Both the position numbers and the translations under genes were made by a program. The notes beneath the pieces were generated by a model. The model was not told where the DNA came from. It saw nothing but the letters and a program-made list of their open reading frames with translations, and ran no database searches. From the NCBI RefSeq assembly GCF_024606225.1, contig NZ_JAGRPU010000001.1:186001-250000 (forward strand): a DNA stretch of 64,000 nucleotides, written 5' to 3'. Source of the stretch: Endozoicomonas sp. ISHI1 (GTDB lineage: Bacteria; Pseudomonadota; Gammaproteobacteria; Pseudomonadales; Endozoicomonadaceae). The number at the start of each line of letters is the position of its first letter. Position 1 is the stretch's first letter. Positions 45,208-53,905 of this stretch are shown in pieces.

Positions 45208-45235
45208 TTGACTGCCCTTGCTGATCGGAGATAAA
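45208..45235 (+). promoter_or_regulatory. Sigma-70-like promoter of W14
   Basis: TTGACT (45208-45213), 16 bp, GATAAA (45230-45235), upstream of GGAGGA (45247-45252) and GTG 45260. Confidence 0.55.
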
Positions 45236-45259
45236 TACCTACTTTTGGAGGAATCAGAA

Positions 45260-46828
45260 GTGCATGGAATAGAGAGCAATACCTGCATTGCTGAGTCAAA
45301 CCCGCCGCGACCCATGAGAGCTCAATTGGAACGTTCGTCATCATGTGTCAGTGCAGGTAGATCGGTTGCTGTAGCTAACATGAAGGAAAAGGATAGACCT
45401 TTATTTCAGTATTTTTCTGTTCTATTAAGCCCCATGATTTGCAGCCGTTTGCAACTTCGGGATATTGTCAGTTTAGAAAGGGTGTGTACCCAACTTCGCG
45501 ATGGTATCAAACAAGATAATACTCTGGCAAAAGCGTGGTATCGCCGGTTTCCTTCATCACACCAGCATCAACTAAGGACAGCTATCAACAGCAAAAATTA
45601 TGATCAACTCAATGATTGGTTAGAGTCCTTCACAAATGATCAGGCGTTAGTGAAATCACTCACAGACCGCAATCCGGAGAGGGTTAATGTACCTGCCCTG
45701 TTTTTTTTCACTACGACAAAACTGATGTCTGAATGTAAAACATTCAAATTAGCTACAACAGCAACGATTCACGAAAAGGACTGCGTAAACTCAGCCAGCG
45801 TCAGTATTAATGGCCGCCACCTGGTCACCGCCTGTGACGATGGCACGGCGAAAATCTACGTTCATAAAGCGGATGGATCATGGAAAATAAAAGCTACCAT
45901 TCCTCATGACTTCTGGGTCAAGTCAGCCACTTTCAGCCCCGATGGCCATCAGGTGGTGACCGCCAGTTTGGATGGGACGGCCAAGATCCTGCGCCAGAAG
46001 ACCGATGGATCATGGGAATTAACAGCCACCCTTTTCCATAATAATATTGTCGAATCAGCCAATTTCAGTAGCGATGGCCGCCATGTAGTCACCGCCAGTT
46101 GCGATGAAACGGCGCAAATCCACAGCCAAAAGACCGATGGATCATGGGAATTAACAGCCACCCTTTTCCATAATCATCACATCCGATCAGCTACCTTCAG
46201 CACCGGTGGCCGTTATGTAGTAACCTCCAGTCGCGACAAAACGGCAAAAATCCATAGGCAGGAGGCCGATGGATCCTGGAAAGTAGAAGCTATCATTAAC
46301 CACAAAAAATGGGTCAACTCAGCCACCTTTAGCCTCGATGGCCAGTATGTGGTGACCGCCAGTGATGATAAAACGGCGAAAATCTATGGCTATAACGATG
46401 GTTCATGGGAACCAGAAGACACCATTCACCATAATGACTGTGTCAACTCAGCCACCTTCAGTCCCGATGGCTGCTATCTGATGACTGCCAGTGACGATGA
46501 CACGGTAAAAATCTATGCTCATAAAGCCGATGGATCATGGCAACCAAAAGCCATCTTTTTCCATCAGTATGGGTTCGGGGTCTTATCAGCCACTTTCAGC
46601 CCTGATGGCCGCCATCTGGTGACTACCAGTAGAGACGGAACGGCGAAAATCATTGGCCAGGAGCCCGATGGGTCATGGTTAGAAAAAGCCAGCGTTTCCC
46701 ATAATGGCAGGATCTACTCTGCCACCTTCAGTGCCGACGGTCGCCAGGTGGTGACCGCCTCCAGCGACCATTCGGTGAAAATCACTGAACTACGAAGCAA
46801 TAATTCATTGCTTGCTGTCACTGAGTGA
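45260..46828 (+). CDS. F-box and WD40-like repeat protein (copy W14)
   Basis: This 522-residue copy is the last of the array. At the position of the family ATG there is GTG (45260-45262), 7 bp after GGAGGA, so translation most likely starts there with VHGIESNTC; the frame extends to TTG 45218, which lies upstream of the -10 box. The F-box-like segment is MICSRLQLRDIVSLERVCTQ. Eight blades follow. Blades 2 and 3 share an almost identical stretch (bases from 46001 and from 46133, offset 132 bp, exactly one 44-residue unit). Blade 6 has the long loop FFHQYGFGVL shared with W7. Tail NNSLLAVTE. Confidence 0.88.
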   Translation: MHGIESNTCIAESNPPRPMRAQLERSSSCVSAGRSVAVANMKEKDRPLFQYFSVLLSPMICSRLQLRDIVSLERVCTQLRDGIKQDNTLAKAWYRRFPSSHQHQLRTAINSKNYDQLNDWLESFTNDQALVKSLTDRNPERVNVPALFFFTTTKLMSECKTFKLATTATIHEKDCVNSASVSINGRHLVTACDDGTAKIYVHKADGSWKIKATIPHDFWVKSATFSPDGHQVVTASLDGTAKILRQKTDGSWELTATLFHNNIVESANFSSDGRHVVTASCDETAQIHSQKTDGSWELTATLFHNHHIRSATFSTGGRYVVTSSRDKTAKIHRQEADGSWKVEAIINHKKWVNSATFSLDGQYVVTASDDKTAKIYGYNDGSWEPEDTIHHNDCVNSATFSPDGCYLMTASDDDTVKIYAHKADGSWQPKAIFFHQYGFGVLSATFSPDGRHLVTTSRDGTAKIIGQEPDGSWLEKASVSHNGRIYSATFSADGRQVVTASSDHSVKITELRSNNSLLAVTE

Positions 46829-46865
46829 CGCTATCGATTGCAGAATGCATCATCTTCTTCTCTGC

Positions 46866-46888
46866 AAAAGCCCTGATCGGTTTTTTTT
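46866..46888 (+). terminator. Possible terminator at the end of the WD40 array
   Basis: AAAAGCC, loop, GGTTTT followed by a run of eight T (46881-46888), 38 bp after the stop of W14. The stem is short and has a bulged G. The rest of 46829-47032 shows no gene. Confidence 0.35.
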
Positions 46889-47032
46889 CCGGTAACTATA
46901 CCCACTAACTGTGTCAGCTTCTGACTGCAAGTGCATCTGTATTGGATGCCGTAATAAATTCTGTCAGTAAGAGTGTTACGAGCTTATCGATCTCAGAGTC
47001 CTCCCCTGATTAAAAGGCAGAGGTACACTGAC

Positions 47033-47440
47033 TCATCTTCTACCCGCCGACTGATGAAACTCAATCACATTTCGATCAGGGTCACGGATAAACAACAATA
47101 TTGAACCACCCTCTGTTGAAATGGGACCTTCTGTGATGGCAATCCCGAGTGCTTGTAACCGCCCCTGAACCTCGATGATATCATCCACTTCAAGAGCCAT
47201 ATGGGTATAGCCCGGGTGTTTCTGGTCAACGTCCATCAGGATATTCTCCCCAGGCTGAACCGTTGCGTTCAGAATAAAGTTAAGGTTGACGCCGCAAGGG
47301 TGCTCCATAATGGCAACCGGCTCTGGCCCCACCGGGCCAGCCAGAAACCGAAAACCGAGCTGTTCATAAAAATCCCTGGTCGTCTGAAGATTGCTTACCC
47401 GTATGCCCACATGGTTAATTCTTTTGACTGGTATCACCAT
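47033..47440 (-). CDS. VOC family (glyoxalase-fold) protein
   Basis: This 135-residue protein has the paired beta-alpha-beta-beta-beta modules of the vicinal oxygen chelate superfamily: INHVGIRVSNLQTTRDFYEQ at the start, THMALEVDDI in the middle and DPDRNVIEFHQ near the end. Likely metal ligands are H10, H80 and E127; the fourth position, usually an acidic residue in glyoxalase I, falls in VNLNF (about 51-55) and has no acid. So it may be a dioxygenase-like or binding member rather than a true lactoylglutathione lyase. The substrate cannot be told. It is convergent to the WD40 array and shows no link with its neighbours. Confidence 0.85.
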   Translation of the reverse strand: MVIPVKRINHVGIRVSNLQTTRDFYEQLGFRFLAGPVGPEPVAIMEHPCGVNLNFILNATVQPGENILMDVDQKHPGYTHMALEVDDIIEVQGRLQALGIAITEGPISTEGGSILLFIRDPDRNVIEFHQSAGRR

Positions 47441-47767
47441 CCGCCTCCATCAGACTGGTCATTGAGCCTGACTATTGTTGTTTAACCACTGAAAGTGTTC
47501 TATCCCAATTTATCAATACCACCCAGCTATGTAAAAACCAAACACTGCCAGTTTCATCTCATTTACTGTGGCAAAGAGAAAGTGACCCATATAGCAATTC
47601 AGAAATTCTTGGCTATCCTGTGTTTCTATTGCGAATAACAAGAATGCCCAATGATGTTCCTTTACTTTTCCAGGGCAGAAAGTCAGCACAGATTGTTCTG
47701 GCGCTTTTCTGTTGGACAAATAGCCCCTTGTTAATAATATTGGCAAGAGTGATTTAGCGAGATTTAA
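47441..47767. other. Intergenic stretch between VOC gene and RING protein gene
   Basis: No recognisable gene. An 86-codon frame on the minus strand (47513-47773) overlaps the start of the next gene and resembles nothing I know. The stretch must hold the promoters of the VOC gene (minus) and of the gene at 47768 (plus), but no clear boxes were found. Confidence 0.4.
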
Positions 47768-50700
47768 ATGCATTTTTACCGCTTATTCACAGCATTTGTT
47801 GTTTCTCTGCTAGCAACGGCGATTGTGCCACTATGTTACCCCTCAACCTTCATTGAACGGCATAGTCCCGATGGCCAAATGGTTCAGGTTGAAATCAATG
47901 ATGGCACAGATCCCCGGGGTGTGAGTCAGTGGCAAGTGAGCTTGCTGCTTCCGGAAGGTTTCAATGACCAAAACAACATCCTCTGCTTTAAGGCGCCTTT
48001 GGTGTCAGCAGACTCGAACAGTATCGCAATATTAGTCACGAATAACCTGAGCGACTACTGCTATCAACTAGTGATAGTGAACAGAACACAACCCCCCGCT
48101 TTCCAAAAAAGCTCTAAAAATGGCACACTTGCTCGCTTGAAATCCATGACGGCGGACAGACCGGAACTGGCTTCCCTAACCACCCATCAACTCCTGAACA
48201 GCAAAATTCATACTACTCCACTCACTCTTCTGGCCTACTCCGACAAAATGACGGGCAATCGGCTGGAAACCCGGCAAACCCGGAATAATACACTGACATT
48301 GACAGGAGACAAGCTCGCTACCAACGCCGATTTTCCCGGAAGCGGCAACGGCGGCTTCTTCTACTCATCTCACCCTCCCCCCCGGGGAGGAAGAGGTGGC
48401 GGGCTATCGGGATTATTCGAAATCGACCTGATTGTTCTGAAACCCGTCGTCTCATGGCTGATGTCCATAGGAAAGGACTCTACCTCGTTTGAGGAACAGC
48501 TGTCCCCGGCGCGTTTAAAAATGACACGCGTTAACGCCGATGGCTCATCCGGTGAAGCCGTTATACCCGTTGGTTGGCTTGATTTCCTGAATATTGAGCA
48601 ACTGACCGATGCTGATTTCTGGAACTCCCTCTTCCAGCGTGCCGCCACTTCTTGCCCAGCCAGCGAAAACCTTCAATGGCAGCTTGGCTGTTTAAAACTG
48701 TTTCTTGAACGTACAGCTTTGAAGACACATCATGGGGGTCGATTAAAGACAGGTATCGGGGATGGAGAACCTTCTGGCAGGGTACCAGACAAAGAACCAA
48801 AGGACGAAAATAACGATCATCAAAAAGAGCAAAGAGATAAACCTGAAGATCAGGAGAGCAGATCACCGGGAGAACACAACGATGGCACTGGAGATGGGAA
48901 TAACAGAAAAGACGACAATGGAGATAATGGAGAGGAGAGTGAAAAAAATGCGTCGACTCAAGACCTTCTGGAACTTGCGAACCAGCTTATTGCCACCATT
49001 GAAAGCGGTTCATCCAGAGCCGTTTTTAAGCTGAGGCAAATACTGGATGAGCTAGACATGCCTCAGCGTTTGCAGGTTCTGGAAACAGTGGGCACGAACA
49101 GCAGGGGTAATCCTGTCACTCCTATTGAGGCGGTGTTGCAACTGCAGCGTTCTTTCAAAGAGAATTCATCACGTAACCGGTTTATCGAGCAGCTGATAGA
49201 AGCCACAAGCGATAAAACACGGACTTTGAATGACCTTGACATGCTGTCACTCCAACCGATGCCACCCGATCGGGTACTGCCCCAAGCTGACAACAACCTG
49301 AGGATTTTGTATAAAATTCTTCTGGACATAATCCATGGGGCCAATCAATATGACCAACAGCCACCCATAGGACAATTTGAAAAATGTTGCTTTACTGAGT
49401 TCTTCGCTCATTTGTTCCTGATCTATTCAAACCCACTTGAACTTATTCGTAATCTTTTGGGGGAAATATCAGATTTAGCGACAAGGCATGATGTTATGAT
49501 TAATGAACAATCATTGACATTTCCTACCTGTTTCCTGGATACCTTTATACAATTTCACCAACACCCATCTTTTCATGAATTAAAACATTTCGTAAATAAA
49601 CTGTTAACTCAGGTGCCTGCTCCAGATCATTCACTTCTCGTTGACCAACCTTATTCCCAACCATCTTTGTCTGTTCAAACAAGACAGATCCACGGACTGC
49701 CTTCAGATGCCTCAGTGATAACTCCGGGAAGTTCATGTAATGCTGGCAGCAGCCCCGACAACCATGAACCTCAACATTTGAATCACGATTTGGGGAAGTT
49801 AGAACGTGCTGTAAATGGGCATCTCAGCCATGAAACAGTAAATGCACTGAAAAGAATCGCTCAGCAAAAAGAAGAGAAAAAAAGACAACAGTTACAAAAA
49901 ATTGAAAGACAAATGATAGAAAGGCGGCGGACAGGACGTGCTGTAAATGAGCACCTCAGTCTTGAAAAAGTCTATGCGCTAAAAAAAATCTCTGAGAAAA
50001 AAAGAGAGAAAAGAAGACAACTGATACAACAAATTGAAAGACAGCAGATTGAAAGACAGCAGACAGAAAAGCAACAGATTGAAGAGTTAACTACAAAGTT
50101 TCAAGGGTTAAGATCAGAGAATCATGATTTACGGAGTCGCGTGAACTGTTTGCAAGCTGACAACGAACGCTTGGAAGAACGACTTCAAATAGCGAAGGAT
50201 GAGCATAGTCAACAATCGGTAATCGATATGCCCCATCCGGCACCTCGACAAATGGCAGCGGCCAGCCTGGCGATGCGGAGCAATCACGCAGAGGATTCTG
50301 CTCCTTGCCAGCAATCGAGCACCTGCGATGAGCAGGCAAGCGGGTCGAATGAGCATTTACAAGGACCATCGCGGCAGGAAAGCAAAGCGCCATTCTGCAA
50401 CCATTACCAACGGTTTTGCTCTGTCGGTTTTGCTTGCTGCGAAGGGTATTTCCCTTGCCATAAATGTCATAACGAAAACAAACAATCTCTATGTAAAGCT
50501 GAACTGAAGGCGTGGAATGCAATACGGCTTAAGTGTTCTTTATGTGGATATGAGGGAGATATTACGGAAAACTCTCAGACATGCCCAGCATGCCAGAAGC
50601 AAATGTCGCAATATTACTGCGCAAAATGCAAACACTTCGCCTCAACAGCCAACAACCCCTTTCACTGCGACAAATGCGGCATTTGTCGAATATACGCAGA

Positions 50701-50956
50701 TAAAGCCTTTCACTGTGATGGTTGCGGTGCCTGTCTGACTATAAACCTGAAGGGTAATCACAAATGCCTTGAAAACGCTGGCTCCGATGAGTGCTTTATC
50801 TGCCTGGAAGACACTTTCTGCGGTTGCAGGATATTGCTCTGCTGCTCCCACGTGATTCATGAGGAATGCGCCGTTGTAATGCTTCAACATGAGATTAGAA
50901 CCTGCCTTGTTTGCAAGCGCCCTTTATATAGCCAGATAGTTGAAAACCATGAATAA
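47768..50956 (+). CDS. Secreted protein with CHY/CTCHY zinc fingers and RING-H2 (RCHY1/Pirh2-like C-terminus)
   Basis: This 1062-residue protein opens with a signal peptide (MHFYRLFTAFVVSLLATAIV). A region of about 600 residues without known domains follows, including a highly charged low-complexity part (about 340-400). Then come two tandem copies of a basic coiled-coil unit (RAVNGHLSHETVNALKRIAQ and RAVNEHLSLEKVYALKKISE) and a further coil (LRSENHDLRSRVNCLQADNE). From C877 to the end it has, in order, a CHY zinc finger (CNHYQRFC, CHKCHNE), a CTCHY finger (YYCAKCKHFAS, FHCDKCGICRIY, FHCDGCGACLTINLKGNHKC) and a RING-H2 (C1009, C1012, C1026, H1028, H1031, C1034, C1046, C1049). This order and the linking motifs are those of the eukaryotic E3 ligase RCHY1/Pirh2. 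Acquisition from a eukaryote and E3 activity in host cells are inferred. Confidence 0.88.
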   Translation: MHFYRLFTAFVVSLLATAIVPLCYPSTFIERHSPDGQMVQVEINDGTDPRGVSQWQVSLLLPEGFNDQNNILCFKAPLVSADSNSIAILVTNNLSDYCYQLVIVNRTQPPAFQKSSKNGTLARLKSMTADRPELASLTTHQLLNSKIHTTPLTLLAYSDKMTGNRLETRQTRNNTLTLTGDKLATNADFPGSGNGGFFYSSHPPPRGGRGGGLSGLFEIDLIVLKPVVSWLMSIGKDSTSFEEQLSPARLKMTRVNADGSSGEAVIPVGWLDFLNIEQLTDADFWNSLFQRAATSCPASENLQWQLGCLKLFLERTALKTHHGGRLKTGIGDGEPSGRVPDKEPKDENNDHQKEQRDKPEDQESRSPGEHNDGTGDGNNRKDDNGDNGEESEKNASTQDLLELANQLIATIESGSSRAVFKLRQILDELDMPQRLQVLETVGTNSRGNPVTPIEAVLQLQRSFKENSSRNRFIEQLIEATSDKTRTLNDLDMLSLQPMPPDRVLPQADNNLRILYKILLDIIHGANQYDQQPPIGQFEKCCFTEFFAHLFLIYSNPLELIRNLLGEISDLATRHDVMINEQSLTFPTCFLDTFIQFHQHPSFHELKHFVNKLLTQVPAPDHSLLVDQPYSQPSLSVQTRQIHGLPSDASVITPGSSCNAGSSPDNHEPQHLNHDLGKLERAVNGHLSHETVNALKRIAQQKEEKKRQQLQKIERQMIERRRTGRAVNEHLSLEKVYALKKISEKKREKRRQLIQQIERQQIERQQTEKQQIEELTTKFQGLRSENHDLRSRVNCLQADNERLEERLQIAKDEHSQQSVIDMPHPAPRQMAAASLAMRSNHAEDSAPCQQSSTCDEQASGSNEHLQGPSRQESKAPFCNHYQRFCSVGFACCEGYFPCHKCHNENKQSLCKAELKAWNAIRLKCSLCGYEGDITENSQTCPACQKQMSQYYCAKCKHFASTANNPFHCDKCGICRIYADKAFHCDGCGACLTINLKGNHKCLENAGSDECFICLEDTFCGCRILLCCSHVIHEECAVVMLQHEIRTCLVCKRPLYSQIVENHE

Positions 50957-51018
50957 CCGTCTGACCTGGTTTAATAGTCGCCGCTGATGAGCCCTTTGGG
51001 TATGCTGCGCCGGAGGCA

Positions 51019-51594
51019 TCATTCAAACTTACCTTCTTGAGTGCTGATGAGGTGATTAGCTGAGGGCATGGATCGCAAGTAATCTTCCTGTTCTTTGGTC
51101 TCTATGGCTCCGGTTCGGGCTTCTCGCACTTTTGAAATAGCCTCATCAGATGAGGCACCATAGGCCATTAGCAGTCTGGCAACCAGCAGTCCCGTTCGTC
51201 CCAACCCTCCACGACAATGAACTAATACTTTCTCGCCCTGATCCAGGTAACGATAGATCGTGTTAACTGACTGTTTCCAATGCTCTTCAAACCGGACATC
51301 GGGAATGGAGAAATCTTTTATCGGCAAATGCAGCCACTTTATCCCTGCATTGTTGACTTCATTTTCAAGCTCATTGATACCCAGGATTTGAAATTCATGT
51401 TCTTCAATCAGAGAAATCACCAGCACTGCACCCCATTTTTTTATAGCTGCAATGTCTGTGGCCAGATCCCGGCTCTGGTCCTCTCCAAACACTGACTGCC
51501 TCTTTATACCGGGTGCAGCGGTCATGCCCAGAATTCCCCCTCCGGGAATAGAGACGGTATCAATGAGTAAAGGATGTGACTGTGATGTTGGCAT
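51019..51594 (-). CDS. CDKN3/KAP-like dual-specificity phosphatase
   Basis: This 191-residue protein has the cysteine phosphatase signature HCRGGLGRT at 126-134 (nucleophile C127, R133) and a candidate general acid D94 in LPIKDFSIPD. The surrounding sequence (IKKWGAVLVISLIEEHEFQ, EHWKQSVNTIYRYLDQGEKV, AISKVREARTGAIETKEQED) is that of the cyclin-dependent kinase inhibitor 3 (KAP) type; in animals KAP dephosphorylates CDK2. Bacterial members are also known, so host targeting is not certain. No signal peptide. It lies convergent to the RCHY1-like gene and on the same strand as the sulfatase, 292 bp downstream of that gene's end. Confidence 0.85.
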   Translation of the reverse strand: MPTSQSHPLLIDTVSIPGGGILGMTAAPGIKRQSVFGEDQSRDLATDIAAIKKWGAVLVISLIEEHEFQILGINELENEVNNAGIKWLHLPIKDFSIPDVRFEEHWKQSVNTIYRYLDQGEKVLVHCRGGLGRTGLLVARLLMAYGASSDEAISKVREARTGAIETKEQEDYLRSMPSANHLISTQEGKFE

Positions 51595-51832
51595 TCAAGT
51601 GATTTCCGGTCTGTCTTCTGAGTTGATGATTGATTTTCCCACATATTCGGGAAGCATACATTGATGACTCAATACCTGATACCGCTTAATCCTGTTCTTT
51701 GAGCCAATTAAATTTATAATCGGCTCATGCATATTCTGACAGCGCTTGAACACTCATTCTGTTAACTCTTGAACACTTTTTACTGCTCTCGTCCGCAAAC
51801 CCTTTGTTGGTATAAATATCGGAACCTGACAA
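51595..51832 (-). promoter_or_regulatory. Upstream region of the phosphatase gene, with a 9-bp direct repeat
   Basis: No gene is seen here. TTGAACACT occurs at 51746-51754 and again at 51769-51777 (spacing 23 bp, about two helical turns), a possible operator for the phosphatase gene on the minus strand. No convincing promoter boxes were identified. Confidence 0.25.
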
Positions 51833-51864
51833 GGTTGAGATGACTCCTGTTGTTCATCTCAACC
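51833..51864 (-). terminator. Terminator hairpin of the alkylsulfatase gene
   Basis: A perfect 11-bp stem, GGTTGAGATGA (51833-51843) with TCATCTCAACC (51854-51864), 10-nt loop, starting 22 bp after the sulfatase stop. On the minus strand only TTGTC follows, so the T-run is poor. Confidence 0.5.
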
Positions 51865-51886
51865 AAAAAATCATTCAAAAAAGTAA

Positions 51887-53905
51887 TTAGCTGGCAGGCA
51901 TTGGAATGATCTCAAACATTCCGTCAAAGTCATCCAGAGTTGCTGACAGCTTTTCTATTAGCTCCACGTTGCCTTTGATCTCAGCATCACCGGACTTCAG
52001 TAGAGCTTTCAGGGAAGTTTGACCCAGCGCCATTTTTGTCAGGTCAGTTTTTTGAATGACCAGTTCAACATCCGTTTCCGGCAGTGTTTCAACTTCTATA
52101 TTACTCATATTGGCGTTTGAAACCTCACCAAAGAAACGCTGCTCCAAGTCTGGGTGATAAAGGCCAAAACTAAAGTCTAAACCCGCCTGCTCCGCTTTTT
52201 CGGCATTCAGACGAACCGCCAGAAAGTCGAGAAACATGCCTGTTGGCGTATTAGCAATAACGTCTGCAGAGGCTAGCTTAATGGATGGTTTGATCTCTCC
52301 GGTTCTTAACTCCACTGCACCTTGCAAGTAGGAATTGCGCCACGCCATGGTTTCTGACTGATAACCCTGTTGCTCAAAGCTGTCAGCCAGTGCATAGCGA
52401 TAATCCAGGTTATCAGGGTGACACTGCACCAGATCATTGAACAGCTGGGATGCTGCTTGATATTGCCCGTTATTGAAGTGTGAAACTCCCGCACCATAGA
52501 GTGTCTCTGAACCCGCAGCCTTGACATAAACACATGACTTGTCTCTGGTTTCCAGCGGGTTGGTGTTTACCGGGTTCATATCGTGATAACCAAGATATAA
52601 ATTGACTACCGCACGGGCGTTATGACTGTACGAACCGTGGTAGCCATTGGTGTGCCAGGTCTGTTTTTGATCCTCTGGCACCAGCTTCTCAATTTCACGA
52701 CCTACGTCGTTAATAGTGGTGCCATGGTTAGCCAGACGCATGGCCTGATTGTGAATAAAGCCATAGTTATCCCGTTGCAGAGTCATATACTCGGCAATTT
52801 CGTTATTTTCAGTGGCCGGATCATTCCAGACCGGTGCTGAGTGTGCAGCGTGAATACTGTCAACCATTCCGGAATCCACAAAACGCATTTTCAGTTCAGT
52901 CAGATACTTGGTCCAGACCAGTGCATCACGAACTTTTGCTCCCCGGAAGGTGTAGATGTTATGCATACCGTCATAAGTAAGCTCAGCGGTATTGAGTGAG
53001 CGGTATTGCGGAACATAGAGCACCATTTCCGCAGGTGCTTCAGCGCCCGGCATATTTATGGCGTGAAACTCCAGGCCATCAATATTGATCACTTTTTCAC
53101 GTGACGTAATTTCTGTCGTAGGCGCCACAAGAGTGACCTCGCCCCTTGACGTACCCAACCCCAGAGCATTGTCAACGATGCCTTTGGTACTATTGGTTAA
53201 CGTTGTTCCGTACTGATAGTTTGCCCGGCGGCCCATAGCAGTGCCAGCGATGACGTTTTCGTCAGCCAGCTCTTTGATGAAATCTTTTGGCGCGTAGATT
53301 TGCGCAGCTTCGTCGAAGTTGCCGGACTCATAAACCCCCCTGGAACCACCAAAGTGATCAGCATGCATATGGGAGTAGATCATCCCGGTAATTTTATGCT
53401 CTCCATTGATTTCAGGCAGGTGTTTTTTGGCAAAATCCCAGGCAGCTGCGGCTGTCTCCCGGGACAACAGCGGATCATGAATGACATAGCCGTTTTCAGA
53501 ACGATAAATGGTCATATTGGATAGATCAGCCCCACGAATCTGATAGATACCATCCGTCACCTGATACAAGCCACCCGCCGTATAATTCAGCATACCCTGA
53601 CGCCATATAGACGGATTGACCGTGGCAGGTATTTCGTCAATCGACATATCCGTCATGTACTGAAAACGATTTTTCAGCTCTCCCGCAGCATGATTGCCAA
53701 ATTCTGCGATCAGCCCTTTGCGGGTACGATCAAAAGCGGAGACATCTTTCCATGGCAGGTTTTTTGCCAGGTTCTGGTTTGCTCGTTGAGTATGGGCAGT
53801 GGCAGGTTTGCCCTGATAGTCCTCGAGGCTGGTATATTCAGCACTTGCATTAAACGAAGCAAGAATAGCAAGGGTAATGGCTGAGAGAGTCTGTGTCGGT
53901 TTCAT
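51887..53905 (-). CDS. Periplasmic alkylsulfatase of the SdsA1 type (metallo-beta-lactamase fold)
   Basis: This 672-residue protein has a signal peptide (MKPTQTLSAITLAILASFNA, cleavage near ASA) and the metallo-beta-lactamase zinc motif SHMHADHFGG with H179, H181, D183 and H184. The rest fits the linear alkylsulfatase family: a middle helical dimerisation domain (about 400-530, with GYHGSYSHNARAVVNLYLGY) and a C-terminal SCP2-like lipid-binding domain (about 550-672). The length is close to that of SdsA1. These enzymes release sulfate from primary alkyl sulfates such as SDS and allow use of the alcohol. In a marine symbiont the natural substrates may be sulfated lipids. The LysR gene starts 109 bp away on the other strand and is the likely regulator. 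Confidence 0.92.
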   Translation of the reverse strand: MKPTQTLSAITLAILASFNASAEYTSLEDYQGKPATAHTQRANQNLAKNLPWKDVSAFDRTRKGLIAEFGNHAAGELKNRFQYMTDMSIDEIPATVNPSIWRQGMLNYTAGGLYQVTDGIYQIRGADLSNMTIYRSENGYVIHDPLLSRETAAAAWDFAKKHLPEINGEHKITGMIYSHMHADHFGGSRGVYESGNFDEAAQIYAPKDFIKELADENVIAGTAMGRRANYQYGTTLTNSTKGIVDNALGLGTSRGEVTLVAPTTEITSREKVINIDGLEFHAINMPGAEAPAEMVLYVPQYRSLNTAELTYDGMHNIYTFRGAKVRDALVWTKYLTELKMRFVDSGMVDSIHAAHSAPVWNDPATENNEIAEYMTLQRDNYGFIHNQAMRLANHGTTINDVGREIEKLVPEDQKQTWHTNGYHGSYSHNARAVVNLYLGYHDMNPVNTNPLETRDKSCVYVKAAGSETLYGAGVSHFNNGQYQAASQLFNDLVQCHPDNLDYRYALADSFEQQGYQSETMAWRNSYLQGAVELRTGEIKPSIKLASADVIANTPTGMFLDFLAVRLNAEKAEQAGLDFSFGLYHPDLEQRFFGEVSNANMSNIEVETLPETDVELVIQKTDLTKMALGQTSLKALLKSGDAEIKGNVELIEKLSATLDDFDGMFEIIPMPAS

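Noticed and set aside
47513-47773. Frame of 86 codons on the minus strand
   Set aside because: It overlaps the signal-peptide end of the RING protein gene, has no recognisable similarity or ribosome-binding site, and could be chance.
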